Part shown: positions 36,409 to 46,134 of the stretch, piece after piece
Position numbering within the stretch: the first letter of the stretch is position 1
Layout: every line of letters begins with the position of its first letter
Source of the DNA: Leptospira ilyithenensis
Lineage (GTDB): Bacteria; Spirochaetota; Leptospiria; Leptospirales; Leptospiraceae
DNA: 64,000 nt
Reading direction: 5' to 3'
Assembly: GCF_004771005.1 (NCBI RefSeq)
Contig: NZ_RQHV01000029.1
Location: forward strand, 1 to 64,000
Translations under genes and position numbers: made by a program
The notes under the pieces: model-generated
Told to the model about the DNA's origin: nothing
The model's database searches: none
Seen by the model: the letters and a program-made list of their open reading frames with translations, nothing else

Positions 36409-37242
36409 GTGGTAGAGAAAGAAGAGACAAAACAAACTAGCCCCGTCATTCTTCAAGACATTCAATGTCCGGTTTGCAGTTATGAAGAAGTTAAAAACTA
36501 CACGTTAAAGGCAAAAACTCTTCCCATTCATCATAATATTTTCGAAGTTCCCGTTTACGACGACAATCCTAAATACATCCGTCTTGATTTCAATGAATTG
36601 CAGTTTACCGTTTGCCCCATTTGTTTTTATACGGGTGCTTCCAAAACTGATTTTAATTTTCACGGAAGTCTTTCTCATACAGACAAACACACGGAAACGG
36701 ACAAAAGGATTTTAGAATATTGGAAACAAAACACACAAAAAATCAAATCCGAGTTTAACGTCCCTTCGGTCAACGCGGAATCCTTTGTTAACCCTAGAAC
36801 GCCCGAAGCTGCTCTATTGAGTGTGAATCTGGCAATACATAAGGCAAGCATAGAGTTAGGTGTTAAAATTCCATACTCTATGATCAAACGTGCTCACCGT
36901 TATGTGAGATTATTCTGTTTAAATTACAAATACACCAAAACGGAAGATTTGGAATTACTGAAAAAAGCGGTCACAGATTTGGAAGAAATATTTAGGCTTT
37001 CCGATTTTCCTGAAAAACCATACGAATTCGAAGTTTGTTATCTGATCGTAGTATGCTCAATTAAGTTAGGTGATGAATCGAAAGCGGCTTCCTTTATCAA
37101 GGTTTTGGATCAGACAAAAGCAGAGCTCGGTTTGGAATCGAAAACAAATCCAAAGGTTCCGTTACAAGAGATTACAAAATGGTCTACGCTTGCAAAGGAA
37201 GTTTGGCAAAATAGAACGGACGCTTCCATTTGGATCATTTAA
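36409..37242 (+). CDS. DUF2225 family protein
   Basis: 277 residues, GTG start at 36409 with GGAGG 7 bases upstream. Two zinc-ribbon-like Cys pairs are seen: IQCPVCSYEEV and FTVCPICFYTG. A helical TPR-like region with HRYVRLFCLNYKYT and FEVCYLIVVC follows, as in DUF2225 proteins that are common in spirochaetes and Firmicutes. The function is unknown. It begins 2 bases after marR and is likely co-transcribed with it. Confidence 0.85.
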   Translation: MVEKEETKQTSPVILQDIQCPVCSYEEVKNYTLKAKTLPIHHNIFEVPVYDDNPKYIRLDFNELQFTVCPICFYTGASKTDFNFHGSLSHTDKHTETDKRILEYWKQNTQKIKSEFNVPSVNAESFVNPRTPEAALLSVNLAIHKASIELGVKIPYSMIKRAHRYVRLFCLNYKYTKTEDLELLKKAVTDLEEIFRLSDFPEKPYEFEVCYLIVVCSIKLGDESKAASFIKVLDQTKAELGLESKTNPKVPLQEITKWSTLAKEVWQNRTDASIWII

Positions 37243-37322
37243 CGGTTCGCTATTTTTACCCCTTTTCATTTATATGCTTGCGGTAAGACAGTAAGATTTC
37301 AAACTAAAGAACACGTCCCGAC

Positions 37323-37919
37323 ATGATTGCAAGCTTAAGAGGAACCTTACTCAGACTCGATTTGGATTCTATTTTAATAGAAGTATCCGGTGTGGGATAC
37401 GAAGTGATGATCCCTTTCCCTCTGCATTTGGAGCTAAGGGAATCCATTGGAAAAGAAATCTTCATCCACTGCTTTCATTCCATCTCCGATCGTGGACAAA
37501 AACTTTTCGGATTCCAAACCAATAAAGATCGGGAGCTCTTCAAACTGATCAAGTCCCTTCATGGGATCGGGGAGCTCACTGCCCTAAAGATACTTTCTTT
37601 CTTTCGCGCTGACGATCTCTATCAAATTGCGCAAGCAGACGATAGAAAAACTTTGGAAAGAATCCCCAAAGTCAAAGGCAAAACTTCGGAAAAGATATTA
37701 TTCGAGATCAAACAAAACCTCAAAAAATTGGAATCTTTTTTACAAGACGACTCCGGAAAGGAATTCGGTCCCATTCATATCCAGGATGATCTTGCGATTC
37801 TTGCATTGATTCAGTTGGGCTATGATGAAAAGACCGCAAAACGGGAAGTAGATCTGATTCGTAAGGAATCTCCTGACCTGGAAGCCGGAGAGATTGTAAA
37901 AAAAGTCATAACAAAATAA
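37323..37919 (+). CDS. ruvA: Holliday junction helicase subunit RuvA
   Basis: 198 residues, normal RuvA length. It begins MIASLRGTLLRLDLDSILIE, followed by the OB-fold GVGYEVMIPF, the HhH motifs LHGIGELTALKILS and IPKVKGKTSEKILFEIK, and a C-terminal domain III (DDLAILALIQLGYDEKTAKREV) that binds RuvB. It recognises Holliday junctions and recruits RuvB. No ruvB or ruvC is adjacent in the window. Confidence 0.95.
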   Translation: MIASLRGTLLRLDLDSILIEVSGVGYEVMIPFPLHLELRESIGKEIFIHCFHSISDRGQKLFGFQTNKDRELFKLIKSLHGIGELTALKILSFFRADDLYQIAQADDRKTLERIPKVKGKTSEKILFEIKQNLKKLESFLQDDSGKEFGPIHIQDDLAILALIQLGYDEKTAKREVDLIRKESPDLEAGEIVKKVITK

Positions 37920-37968
37920 GGCTCAAGCCGGAGAAATTCATCCTTTGTCCGGATATTTGCTCATTCCA

Positions 37969-38553
37969 TCAGATTCCTTTTTTACCAAACGCTCCTACTT
38001 TTTCCAACCAATTCTCTCTGAATTTTTCCTTAGACATCCGAATCGGGCCGATGGAAGTTACCTGAACCGGTTTGATACCGCAAAACTCGAGTACGGTTCG
38101 CTTCATCATACGATTGCTAGGTTCTCCATAGACAAGCCAGAAATACCAGGCCGGTTGATCCATAGTGGAAATGATCCTCGAAGAACGTCCTGTTAGAAAT
38201 TTGTCCCACCAAACGGAACCTTCCCTTCTTTTAAAAGCAAAACCTGGAATCAAAACCCGATCCAAAAATCCTTTCAAAAGCGCAGGAACGGATCCCCACC
38301 AAACAGGATATATCCAAACAATATGATCCGCCCAAAGGATTTTCTTCTGGGAATCCAATAGATCCGGCTCCAATTCCGTTCTCTTCCGATAACCGTATTC
38401 TAAAATAGGATTGAACTTTAGATCCCTAAGACGGATCTCTTCCACCGAATGTCCCGCGTTCTCAGCACCCTTTTTATAGGATTCTGCCAACGCAAAACCA
38501 AAACTTTCCTGATCAGGATGACCCTGTATGATTAAGATTTTTTTTTGAACCAT
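37969..38553 (-). CDS. flavodoxin-fold NAD(P)H-quinone reductase (KefF/MdaB-like)
   Basis: 194 residues. It opens KILIIQGHPDQESFGFALAESY, the FMN/FAD phosphate loop of the flavodoxin_2 family, with HIVWIYPVWWGSVPALLKGFLDRVLIPGFAF around residues 78-108 as in quinone reductases. It probably reduces quinones by two electrons and is cytoplasmic. It lies 35 bases downstream of a siderophore-interacting flavoprotein on the same strand, so a redox pair is possible. Confidence 0.87.
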   Translation of the reverse strand: MVQKKILIIQGHPDQESFGFALAESYKKGAENAGHSVEEIRLRDLKFNPILEYGYRKRTELEPDLLDSQKKILWADHIVWIYPVWWGSVPALLKGFLDRVLIPGFAFKRREGSVWWDKFLTGRSSRIISTMDQPAWYFWLVYGEPSNRMMKRTVLEFCGIKPVQVTSIGPIRMSKEKFRENWLEKVGAFGKKGI

Positions 38554-38588
38554 AGATGATATTTTTATCTAACGCTGACAAATCAGCA

Positions 38589-39311
38589 TTAATCCAATCC
38601 TTTTTTACCGACAGACCAGTAGGCCTTTACTTTGATATTGCGCGATGGAACGGATTCTTTTTTGATAAAAGGCAAAATCACTTGGATGGACTGGGCTTTG
38701 CCAGTAAGTATGAAATTTGAATTTTTATAATCAATTTGCTTATTTTGAAAGCCAAGAATGATTTTTTTCAAATGTGAATCTTCGGACTCCTTTTGAACCA
38801 AGCCAATATCACCTAACTTTAGTTTACCTATTACTACTTTCGCAGAACTTGGATTGGAGACTTCGAAGAAAAAATGAATATTGGCTTCCGGTTTTGCTTT
38901 TCTTAAATTAGATGCAACTCCAAAGGAAGTTTCATCGCCGAAAAAGTATATATTAGGAAAATTGCATTCGTTAAAAGCAAGCGATCCTCTGGGACCGAAG
39001 TATTGAAATTTGTCCCCTACCTTCAGAGATCGAATCCAAGTTCCTGCCAAAGAATCGGGGTTATGGAAATAGGCTAAAATTTCCATTTTGCCGGTCTTTT
39101 TGTCCAAAGAAACCGGAGTATAAGTACGAAATTGCAAACTTAATCCGATCTGAATCTTGTCTCCCGGCTTCCAATCCGTTTTCCTGAATCCGAGGCTCTC
39201 CCATTCCACCAAACGAAACTCATCGGATAAAACTTCGACTCGAGTCGCTTTCGCAGTAGAGAAATTCAAAACCTTTTCTACAACACCGATTACACCTTCT
39301 TTTAAACCCAT
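38589..39311 (-). CDS. siderophore-interacting-like FAD/NAD(P)H flavoprotein
   Basis: 240 residues. An FAD-binding barrel with RTYTPVSL (RxYT) and GTWIRSLKVGDKFQYFGPRGSL is followed by an NAD(P)H domain and the C-terminal KAYWSVGKKGLD typical of ferric-siderophore reductases of the SIP family. The likely role is reductive iron release or flavin-dependent reduction. No siderophore uptake genes are near, so iron linkage is inferred from family only. Confidence 0.82.
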   Translation of the reverse strand: MGLKEGVIGVVEKVLNFSTAKATRVEVLSDEFRLVEWESLGFRKTDWKPGDKIQIGLSLQFRTYTPVSLDKKTGKMEILAYFHNPDSLAGTWIRSLKVGDKFQYFGPRGSLAFNECNFPNIYFFGDETSFGVASNLRKAKPEANIHFFFEVSNPSSAKVVIGKLKLGDIGLVQKESEDSHLKKIILGFQNKQIDYKNSNFILTGKAQSIQVILPFIKKESVPSRNIKVKAYWSVGKKGLD

Positions 39312-39445
39312 ATTCCTCTTTTAAAAAATCCATCTTTATTCTTATAGACTGATATATATGAATTTTGGCCCGATTTTGATTCAAATCATCAGTGATTTCA
39401 CAATAAAACCGTTTTTACTAGTAGCGAATGAAAGCGGAAATGAAA

Positions 39446-40030
39446 TCAAAACATCCGAAGCAACATCCATTTGCCTTCGAATTTTCCGAAAATGGGGTTG
39501 ATCAGATAACGTACATTTTTCGGGTTTTCGGAAAATCGGAACTGGAGTTCCGATTCAAGTGCCGAATCAAAATGGAAATCGACAAAAATACCTCCCGAAC
39601 TAACAAGTGCTTGCTGAATGGTAAGATTTCCCTTACTCCCTTTTTTTTCATCCAGTCGATCCGAGTCGAAAAAATAAACATTGAAGTATCCGTCTTTATT
39701 CTTTAGATCGGAAATCACTTCCTCCCGGGTCCAATGTGCCTTGGCATCGACAAACAAACCCATCTGAGGGTATATCATATCCGGCAAATCGTTCAAATTG
39801 CCAAGGCAGATGGAGTGAAGTAGTTTTGCGATTTCAATATAAATCCGTTTTGCTTCTTCCTTATCCGCATAACGTCCGTATAATTTTCCAATTTGCAGCG
39901 GGATAGGGCAATTCGAATACTCTTCTGAAGAGATTACCCTATTCTTTTGTGTTTTTTCAACTTCTTTTGCCGAAGTACACCGAACAAAAGAAAATCCGAT
40001 CATCAATATGATAATATAAAAAAATTTCAT
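39446..40030 (-). CDS. lipoprotein of unknown function
   Basis: 194 residues. MKFFYIIILMIGFSFVRC gives a lipobox at Cys18. The mature part is helical then beta-rich, with PIPLQIGKLYGRYADKEEAKRI, HSICLGNLNDLPDMIYPQMGL and FKGKWMLLRMF-like end residues (GKFEGKWMLLRMF). It has the look of a SnoaL/DUF-type ligand pocket but no family is claimed. It directly abuts the TPR protein gene upstream (stop of that gene at 40031) and is probably co-expressed with it. Confidence 0.75.
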   Translation of the reverse strand: MKFFYIIILMIGFSFVRCTSAKEVEKTQKNRVISSEEYSNCPIPLQIGKLYGRYADKEEAKRIYIEIAKLLHSICLGNLNDLPDMIYPQMGLFVDAKAHWTREEVISDLKNKDGYFNVYFFDSDRLDEKKGSKGNLTIQQALVSSGGIFVDFHFDSALESELQFRFSENPKNVRYLINPIFGKFEGKWMLLRMF

Positions 40031-41575
40031 TTACATCGTACGATCGAGTAATTCTTCAAACTTGTCGCCGGTAATAATTTCCATGGAATTGCCACTGGAA
40101 GCGATCATTTTTTTTCCACCCTCGGTAACTTCAAAGTTACCTATGATACATCCCTTGCTTGCACCTGCCTCTTCCATTTGTTGAATCATATCTCTGATGA
40201 ATACATCGGATACTTTTGCATCTTTCCATTTTCTAACCCGAAACAAAGCTCTTTGGTTCACATCTTCTTTGGAAGAACAAAGCAAATTGACTCCGTCTCC
40301 TTCCGGATTGGCAAGCTCCTTGGTGACTCTGTACCCCATGCTCAGAATCATTCGAGTCACTTGGTTTTTAAATTGAGTACCTGTCATGGCGATAAACTTT
40401 TCGAATTTGTCTTTGCCCACCATGTCCAATTTACCAGCGAGTTTTTTCCCGCTTTCATCCACAAGACCCTTAAGATTAAAGGGTTTGGAAGATCTCATCC
40501 CGCTCAACTCAAAATAACGCGAGTTAGGAAAGAAACTAACAGAAAGAAGACTTAATTCCTTGGGAAGATCATATTCACTGGAAAGCGAATCCAGATTTCC
40601 TACTCCTCTTTCCAATTTGTATTTGAGATTGGCAAGTGCAATGACCTCCGGATCATCCATCCTTTCGCTTTCTGCTTCGATTAAAAATTCCGCAATCTCA
40701 TCATAACGACCCATATAAACGGAAACCATGGAAAAATGAATACTGCTCTCTATTGTTTCACTCGTCCAACCATTCAACCTTGCCATCTCCATACATAGGC
40801 GCGCATATTTCAAAGCATCCGGAAAATTCTGTTGGAGGATTGCTTCCGTCATCAAAAATTGAAATATCGTATAACGGACATATTCGTCTTCGATCTGGTC
40901 CGCTATGGCAGTTCCGATTTTTACGGCCTCCTTGTGTTTGTTTTCCCGAGAAAGAGAAAGTGCGTATAAAAATCCGGACACCGGTGATTTTTCCAGATCA
41001 TATGCTTTTTCAAAATACCCTCTTTCTTTCCCGGCTCCGGTCACACCGGAGATCACACCTTTTGCAATAAAATAGAGAGAGGAATTCATCTTTTCTTCGG
41101 GCAGTCTGGAGAAGAAATGATCCGCGATTTTGAATTCTTTTTGTCCGAGTGCCATAAATCCCAGACGCATACATGCGACCGGATTGGATCTATCCGATTG
41201 CAAAGTATCAAGATAGTGAAAAAAGGACTCTTCGAAATAGTCTTTATTATAATATATATCAGCGATTCGGTTCGAAACAGTAACCACATCGATTTCTTTC
41301 GTATAACGGTTATTTTTCTTTATGATTTCAAGATGTTTCGCTTCATTCAACGGATCGTTTTCCATGGAATAAATTTTTGCCATCACAAAATGGCCGTATG
41401 GGTTTTGATGGTCTTCTTCCAATCTTTCGCGCACCATTGCACGGGCGTCCAGATAGTTTCCGAGCGCAGCAAGACCGAGCGCCTTACTATAGCTGTCCCT
41501 TTTCTGTGTAATGATAAAACTAAGCAAAAATCCAAGTAGGATGACTGCCGTACCAACAAAGATAAAAAATGCCAA
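40031..41575 (-). CDS. membrane TPR protein with degenerate Mrr-like nuclease domain
   Basis: 514 residues from a TTG start. One N-terminal TM (FIFVGTAVILLGFLLSFII) precedes TPR-like helices to about 390 and a C-terminal domain from about 400 that follows the Mrr_cat pattern: FKNQVTRMILSMGYRV, EGDGVNLL, ALFRVRKWKDAKVSDVFIRDM, GASKGCIIGNFEV. In active Mrr domains the strand after the Asp carries QxK. Here it is FRVRK, so the catalytic Gln and Lys appear replaced. A scaffold or sensor role is more likely than cleavage. It is followed without gap by a lipoprotein. Confidence 0.75.
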   Translation of the reverse strand: MAFFIFVGTAVILLGFLLSFIITQKRDSYSKALGLAALGNYLDARAMVRERLEEDHQNPYGHFVMAKIYSMENDPLNEAKHLEIIKKNNRYTKEIDVVTVSNRIADIYYNKDYFEESFFHYLDTLQSDRSNPVACMRLGFMALGQKEFKIADHFFSRLPEEKMNSSLYFIAKGVISGVTGAGKERGYFEKAYDLEKSPVSGFLYALSLSRENKHKEAVKIGTAIADQIEDEYVRYTIFQFLMTEAILQQNFPDALKYARLCMEMARLNGWTSETIESSIHFSMVSVYMGRYDEIAEFLIEAESERMDDPEVIALANLKYKLERGVGNLDSLSSEYDLPKELSLLSVSFFPNSRYFELSGMRSSKPFNLKGLVDESGKKLAGKLDMVGKDKFEKFIAMTGTQFKNQVTRMILSMGYRVTKELANPEGDGVNLLCSSKEDVNQRALFRVRKWKDAKVSDVFIRDMIQQMEEAGASKGCIIGNFEVTEGGKKMIASSGNSMEIITGDKFEELLDRTM

Positions 41576-41644
41576 ATTCGCCTACTTCCCTTGGTTCTAT
41601 TTAATGTTGGAAAAAATCGCCAACAGGACAATTATGACTCTATC

Positions 41645-42175
41645 GTGACGCCACTTTCGTATTTTTCGTTTGCCTGGAGGATTCTCCTCCGAGACCGCCT
41701 CTACTCGATTGCCTACGGTAGCGTGGCATCGGTGCTGTTCCTTTTGTTTTTTATCTCCGTGCGTCTTCATTTCCATCTTTTTGGAAGTATCTCTCTATCT
41801 AGTATCGTTTCCTTTGAGCAAAGTCCGCAAATTCTTTTTTACACAAGTTTGAGTTCGATTGCTAGCCTCTTTTTCTTTCATACCCTCCATAGAATTGGGG
41901 ATATCGGAGTTATGATGGCCGTTGGTGGAAACAGAATCGGCTGCATCTGGCTGCATACTTTGGCTCTTTTTTGTTTATTTCTACCGAGTGCGGTTTTAGG
42001 CGTGGTTTCCAGCTATTTTTTAATCGATTTGAATCCTACTCATTTGGGTAAGGAGGCTTTGGCATTTTTTTCAGGATTTGCCTTTCTCATCCTATTCGGT
42101 TTTCTGATTTCCATACCCACCGTCGGTCTTACTACTTTCACAGATCCTTATAAATCCATTCGGAGACAAAAATAA
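41645..42175 (+). CDS. small FtsX-like ABC permease
   Basis: GTG 41645 is preferred (176 residues). A TTG at 41591 is also in frame but directly abuts the divergent gene's start. Four membrane segments are seen. The core [38 protein letters not shown] matches the FtsX/MacB C-terminal module (R..E/D.G...A.G). The usual long periplasmic domain is missing, so it is a minimal permease. Its stop overlaps the ATG of the ATPase gene by one base (TAATG). Substrate is unknown. Confidence 0.7.
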   Translation: MTPLSYFSFAWRILLRDRLYSIAYGSVASVLFLLFFISVRLHFHLFGSISLSSIVSFEQSPQILFYTSLSSIASLFFFHTLHRIGDIGVMMAVGGNRIGCIWLHTLALFCLFLPSAVLGVVSSYFLIDLNPTHLGKEALAFFSGFAFLILFGFLISIPTVGLTTFTDPYKSIRRQK

Positions 42176-42846
42176 TGTTACTCCGGGTCCACAATCTGGT
42201 AAAAAGATACACTGAAGATGCTGCCGTACAATCCGTATCCTTCGACGTAAACCAAGGGGATTATGTTGCCATCATCGGTCCTTCCGGTTCGGGAAAAACA
42301 ACCCTTCTCTCTCTACTGACAGGAATGTTATCTCCTACGGAGGGAGACATACTCTACGACAACCGCCGACTCAGTTCTCTGAACCAAAGAGAGCTTGCGG
42401 AAATCAGAGCGCGTGATTTCGGTTTGGTTTTCCAGTTTTCAGAACTTGTGGGAAACCTTAACATTCGGGAAAATATACTTCTTCCGGGACTATTCACCCG
42501 CAAGTTCTCAAATGCCGAATACCAAAGAAAATGCGACTATCTCCTGGGTCATTTGAAACTGGAATCCATTCAACATATGATTCCCCGCGAGCTCTCAGGA
42601 GGCCAGATCCAAAAAACGGCAATCGCCCGTGCACTCATCAATGAGCCTTCGATTCTTTTGGCGGATGAACCGTCGGGAGATTTGGATCCTGAAAACAGTT
42701 ATCTCGTACAACTTCTGCTAAACGAATTTAACAAAAAAAACCTATCCATCATTCTTGTAACTCATGATATGAAATTGGCCTTTGATGCACAGACGATCTA
42801 TGAAATGAAGTCGGGAAAATTCGATCGGGTAATCAAAGGAAAATGA
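42175..42846 (+). CDS. LolD/FtsE-type ABC ATPase
   Basis: 223 residues. Walker A is [14 protein letters not shown], the Q-loop is [13 protein letters not shown], the signature is [16 protein letters not shown], Walker B is [12 protein letters not shown] and the switch His is in ILVTHD. It belongs to the MacB/LolD/FtsE subgroup and is paired with the small FtsX-like permease. Its last four bases overlap the ROK kinase start (ATGA), so translation is coupled. Confidence 0.92.
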   Translation: MLLRVHNLVKRYTEDAAVQSVSFDVNQGDYVAIIGPSGSGKTTLLSLLTGMLSPTEGDILYDNRRLSSLNQRELAEIRARDFGLVFQFSELVGNLNIRENILLPGLFTRKFSNAEYQRKCDYLLGHLKLESIQHMIPRELSGGQIQKTAIARALINEPSILLADEPSGDLDPENSYLVQLLLNEFNKKNLSIILVTHDMKLAFDAQTIYEMKSGKFDRVIKGK

Positions 42847-43760
42847 AAGAAGACCTGGCCGTCGGCGTGGATATTGGAGGCGGCTCTGTCAAAGCCGGCT
42901 TATTCAATCTGCTTGGTGAAGAATTGGACAAATCGGTTTTACAAACCAACGGAGAATTGTCCAATTCCCGATTTTTAGAAATCGTTCAAAATACGATCAG
43001 CCCACTTCTCAGTAAAAAAAATATTATCGGAATCGGGATAGGTTCACCCGGTCCTTTGGACTCTGAAACGGGACATTTGCTCTCCAGCGCCAATTTTCCC
43101 TTACTGAAAAACGTACCTATTTCCAAAACAATCCGGGACAGATTTTCCCTACCAGTTTATTACGAGAACGATGCCAACTGCGCGGCATTAGGTGAATCTT
43201 GCTTCGGTGAAGCAAAATCCTACAAATCATTGCTTGTACTTACCTTGGGAACCGGAATCGGCGGGGGTTTTGTGGAAAAAGGAAAACTGTTTTCAGGATA
43301 CAAAGGAAACGGAATAGAAATCGGTCATATGACATCGGTTATAAACGGTGCAATCTGCGGTTGCGGACAAAAAGGCTGTGTGGAAAGTTATTTTTCCACT
43401 AGAGGATTTACCAATCGTTATGCGGAAAAAACAAATCTCCGCCTAACGAATGCCGCGGATTTTTTCGGGTTGGTAAAAGCGGGAGACAAAGACGCAAAAG
43501 AAATCTTGGACTTCGGCACTTTGTGCCTTGCTGAAACCGTTCGAAATGCCGTACACTTGCTCAACCCGGAAGGGGTAGTGTTTGTGGGGGGAATTACCGA
43601 ATCCTGGGATCAATTCGGCGAAGACCTTTCCCGCAGGATCAGGGAAAAGATCTTTCCGGTTCTAAACGAAAGACTGAAAATAAAACAGGGAAAGAACTTG
43701 GCGGGCAGTCTTGGCGCAGCTAGTTTAGTTTTTTCCCATGCAACCGGAGGTTTTGAATGA
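42843..43760 (+). CDS. ROK-family sugar kinase (glucokinase-like)
   Basis: 305 residues. The ATP-binding phosphate-1 loop is [15 protein letters not shown], the sugar site is [10 protein letters not shown], and the ROK zinc motif [15 protein letters not shown] is intact with the preceding EIGHM. It is likely to phosphorylate glucose or a related hexose in the cytoplasm. It overlaps both neighbours by four bases, so it is translated with the ABC ATPase and the HIT protein although no functional link is obvious. Confidence 0.9.
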   Translation: MKEDLAVGVDIGGGSVKAGLFNLLGEELDKSVLQTNGELSNSRFLEIVQNTISPLLSKKNIIGIGIGSPGPLDSETGHLLSSANFPLLKNVPISKTIRDRFSLPVYYENDANCAALGESCFGEAKSYKSLLVLTLGTGIGGGFVEKGKLFSGYKGNGIEIGHMTSVINGAICGCGQKGCVESYFSTRGFTNRYAEKTNLRLTNAADFFGLVKAGDKDAKEILDFGTLCLAETVRNAVHLLNPEGVVFVGGITESWDQFGEDLSRRIREKIFPVLNERLKIKQGKNLAGSLGAASLVFSHATGGFE

Positions 43761-44104
43761 GCGGTCGTTGTATTTTTTGTAAAATCGTAGACGGCCAAAT
43801 TCCTGCAAAAATCGAATACCAGGATGATGATATTTTAGTATTTCATGATATTACACCGCAGGCACCTCTGCATCTGCTGATAATACCAAAGAAACATATA
43901 ACAAACTTAAATGAAATAAGAGAAGATAATGCCGATATCATCACTAAAATCTTCACACATATTCCGAAACTCGCATTCCAATTCGGAATCAACGAAAAAG
44001 GTTACAGAATAGTAAACAACTGCGGAAGAGATGGCGGACAAACGGTATTTCATCTGCATTTTCATTTGTTAGGTGGCAGAAATTTGACCTGGCCGCCCGG
44101 ATAA
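43757..44104 (+). CDS. HIT-family purine nucleotide hydrolase (HinT-like)
   Basis: 115 residues, the standard HINT length. It reads CIFCKIVDGQIPAKIEYQDDDILVFHDI at the start, HLLIIPKKHI in the middle, and the triad VFHLHFHLLGGR at the end (HxHxH). It hydrolyses adenosine phosphoramidates in homologues. The start overlaps the ROK stop (ATGA). Confidence 0.93.
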   Translation: MSGRCIFCKIVDGQIPAKIEYQDDDILVFHDITPQAPLHLLIIPKKHITNLNEIREDNADIITKIFTHIPKLAFQFGINEKGYRIVNNCGRDGGQTVFHLHFHLLGGRNLTWPPG

Positions 44105-44146
44105 AAACAAGATTTGATTATTTAATATACAATAGGAAAAGGATTT

Positions 44147-45112
44147 ATGAAAAAATGGATTTTAGGTGCGACTGTTTCTGGGATCGCAATTTTTTTTCTT
44201 CTTAAAAATTTCGATCTAAAGGAATTTGAAAGGATCAAAGGAAATATTCGATGGGAATACTTTGTGCTTCTTATATTTACCAATCTTTGGTCCTTTATTC
44301 CCTTTTCACTACGTTGGTATTTTCTCCTGGATAAAAAGATCAGTCTCGGAGCCGCTTATGTTTCTTCCATCACCGGTGTAGGACTCAATATGGTGCTACC
44401 TGCTCGCGGTGGTGATGTGGTAAGATTACTTATCAATAAAAAAGATTCCGGGTTACCTTTACCCAATTTGGTCTCCAAATTATTTTTAGAAAAGGTAATG
44501 GATTTGGGAACTGTTGTGATCATTGGAGCGGCAGCTCTTATCTTTTTAGGTCTGGGTGAATCGAAAAATCTAAGTCTGATTTTAATCTCGGGGTCCGTAA
44601 TCGTAATTATGATATTGGCTCTCTTCGCATTACGTTTGTTTTTGGAGCCTATACGCAATCTTTTCAGAAAATTGTTTTCCTTAGTCAACAAACAGGATCT
44701 ATACGAAACAAAACTGGACCACCATTTGGTAGAATTCAGTGATTTTTTAAGAGGAGACAAACTCATCAAACCTCTTTTGTTTTGTTTTCCTACCTGGATT
44801 TTAGGTTATGCTGTCAACTATTGGGTCATAGGAAAATTGATCGGAATCGATTTCACGACTTTAGAATGTCTTCTATTTATTTTCGTAGGCGCTATGGGTG
44901 TTGCGATTCCATCCGCTCCCTCAGGAATCGGAGTTTTCCATGCATCTATGATTTCGGGATTTATTCTATTAGGAAGAGATCCGGGCGAGGGCTTTGTCTA
45001 TGCCACTGTGGCGCATTTAACACAGTTTGTACTACTTACCATACTCGCCCTAGTTCTTTATTTTGTTTGGACGTTTAATTCAAAAGATAACAAAAACTAT
45101 CCCAAGGCTTGA
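44147..45112 (+). CDS. LPG-synthase-TM / flippase-like membrane protein
   Basis: 321 residues with about eight membrane segments, of the UPF0104/lysylphosphatidylglycerol-synthase transmembrane family. Typical stretches are [54 protein letters not shown] and [14 protein letters not shown]. The soluble aminoacyltransferase part of MprF is absent, so this is the membrane part alone, possibly a lipid flippase. It follows HIT by 42 bases. Its end overlaps the convergent VOC gene by 16 bases. Confidence 0.87.
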   Translation: MKKWILGATVSGIAIFFLLKNFDLKEFERIKGNIRWEYFVLLIFTNLWSFIPFSLRWYFLLDKKISLGAAYVSSITGVGLNMVLPARGGDVVRLLINKKDSGLPLPNLVSKLFLEKVMDLGTVVIIGAAALIFLGLGESKNLSLILISGSVIVIMILALFALRLFLEPIRNLFRKLFSLVNKQDLYETKLDHHLVEFSDFLRGDKLIKPLLFCFPTWILGYAVNYWVIGKLIGIDFTTLECLLFIFVGAMGVAIPSAPSGIGVFHASMISGFILLGRDPGEGFVYATVAHLTQFVLLTILALVLYFVWTFNSKDNKNYPKA

Positions 45113-45558
45113 ATCACATCGGCGGGAGCTTGGACCAATTCCACAAGTACTCCTTCACTTGATAAGGGGAACTCTTCGTTTCCCTTAGGATGGATGAAAC
45201 ATACATCAAATCCGCTCGCACCTTTGCGGATCCCTCCGGGAGTAAAACGGACTCCTTGAGAGCTGAGCCATTCCACTGCTTTTGCAAGATCATCAATCCA
45301 AAGACCGATATGATTGAGTTTAGGATCATGAACCTTGGGGCTTTTGTTCGGGTCGATCGGTTGCATCAAGTCAATTTCAACTTTATAAGGACCCTTACCC
45401 ATGGAAAGAATGTCTTCATTCACATTTTCTTTTTCACTTTGGTATTCCGAAACTTTGTTAAGTCCCATAATTTCTACCCAAAACTTGGAAAGTTTTTCTT
45501 TTGATTCCCCGCCGATTGCTATTTGTTGAATGCCCAACACTTTGAAAGGTCTGCTCAC
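45097..45558 (-). CDS. VOC/glyoxalase-family protein
   Basis: 153 residues. [30 protein letters not shown] and [26 protein letters not shown] give the paired beta-alpha-beta modules of a vicinal-oxygen-chelate enzyme, ending [10 protein letters not shown] with the metal-site Glu. It resembles lactoylglutathione lyase or methylmalonyl-CoA epimerase. The exact substrate is not assignable. A single gene upstream of nothing else on this strand, convergent with the flippase-like gene. Confidence 0.82.
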   Translation of the reverse strand: MSRPFKVLGIQQIAIGGESKEKLSKFWVEIMGLNKVSEYQSEKENVNEDILSMGKGPYKVEIDLMQPIDPNKSPKVHDPKLNHIGLWIDDLAKAVEWLSSQGVRFTPGGIRKGASGFDVCFIHPKGNEEFPLSSEGVLVELVQAPADVIQALG

Positions 45559-45720
45559 GTATTAATCCTGATGGTCCCGCTCAAGGGAGATTTGATTATC
45601 TTGCACTTTGTATTTTCCAAAATAATACTTTTTTCAATTTCAAAGAACCTCAGATTTTTTGCTACTGCAAATTCATTAATGTAAGAACGACCATATTCGA
45701 AATCAAACCATCCGTACGCC

Positions 45721-45758
45721 TTATAAGTAATATCGTGCTTACATGATATTACTTATAA
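45721..45758. repeat. perfect 14-bp inverted repeat after CMD-like gene
   Basis: TTATAAGTAATATC (45721-45734) and GATATTACTTATAA (45745-45758) with a 10-base loop, starting immediately after the stop codon of the minus-strand gene. No T run follows on either side. It may be a terminator, an mRNA 3' stabiliser, an operator for the VOC gene downstream, or the ends of a lost element. Confidence 0.55.
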
Positions 45759-46130
45759 TCATTGTTCATCTAAATCCATTACAATTTTTTTTTCAAACCA
45801 AGATCCATTTCCGGTCTGATAAAAGATACCATCATCGCTTAGGCTTTCATTAGGATGTTCGTTTTTAATATCCTCAATTTCCTGCAATGCCAGTCCCATT
45901 ATTTCAGAAATTGTACATATATGCAGATTGAACTCATATTCGTTTCTTGTTCTAACGCAAGTACGCAGAATCAATATTTCCCGGATTCGTGGCGGAATGA
46001 CTTTTCTATCCATGAGTCCGGTTGGTTTTATAAAACCCATATCAATCATATCGATAAACAAAGATTCATTTCGGGCAACACTCCTATATAAGTTTGGAGC
46101 GGGAGTTCTTGGTTTATCATTTTTTACCAT
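45759..46130 (-). CDS. carboxymuconolactone-decarboxylase-like protein, C-terminally short
   Basis: 123 residues. The core PPRIREILILRTCVRTRNEYEFNLH resembles the CMD/AhpD-like helix pair of the variant that has no CxxC but an ExxxH (NEYEFNLH). Related proteins are about 180 residues. This one ends DLDEQ where others continue with another helical half, so it is probably truncated. It follows the crotonase gene by 4 bases and ends at a 14-bp inverted repeat. Confidence 0.6.
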   Translation of the reverse strand: MVKNDKPRTPAPNLYRSVARNESLFIDMIDMGFIKPTGLMDRKVIPPRIREILILRTCVRTRNEYEFNLHICTISEIMGLALQEIEDIKNEHPNESLSDDGIFYQTGNGSWFEKKIVMDLDEQ

Positions 46131-46134
46131 AGAC

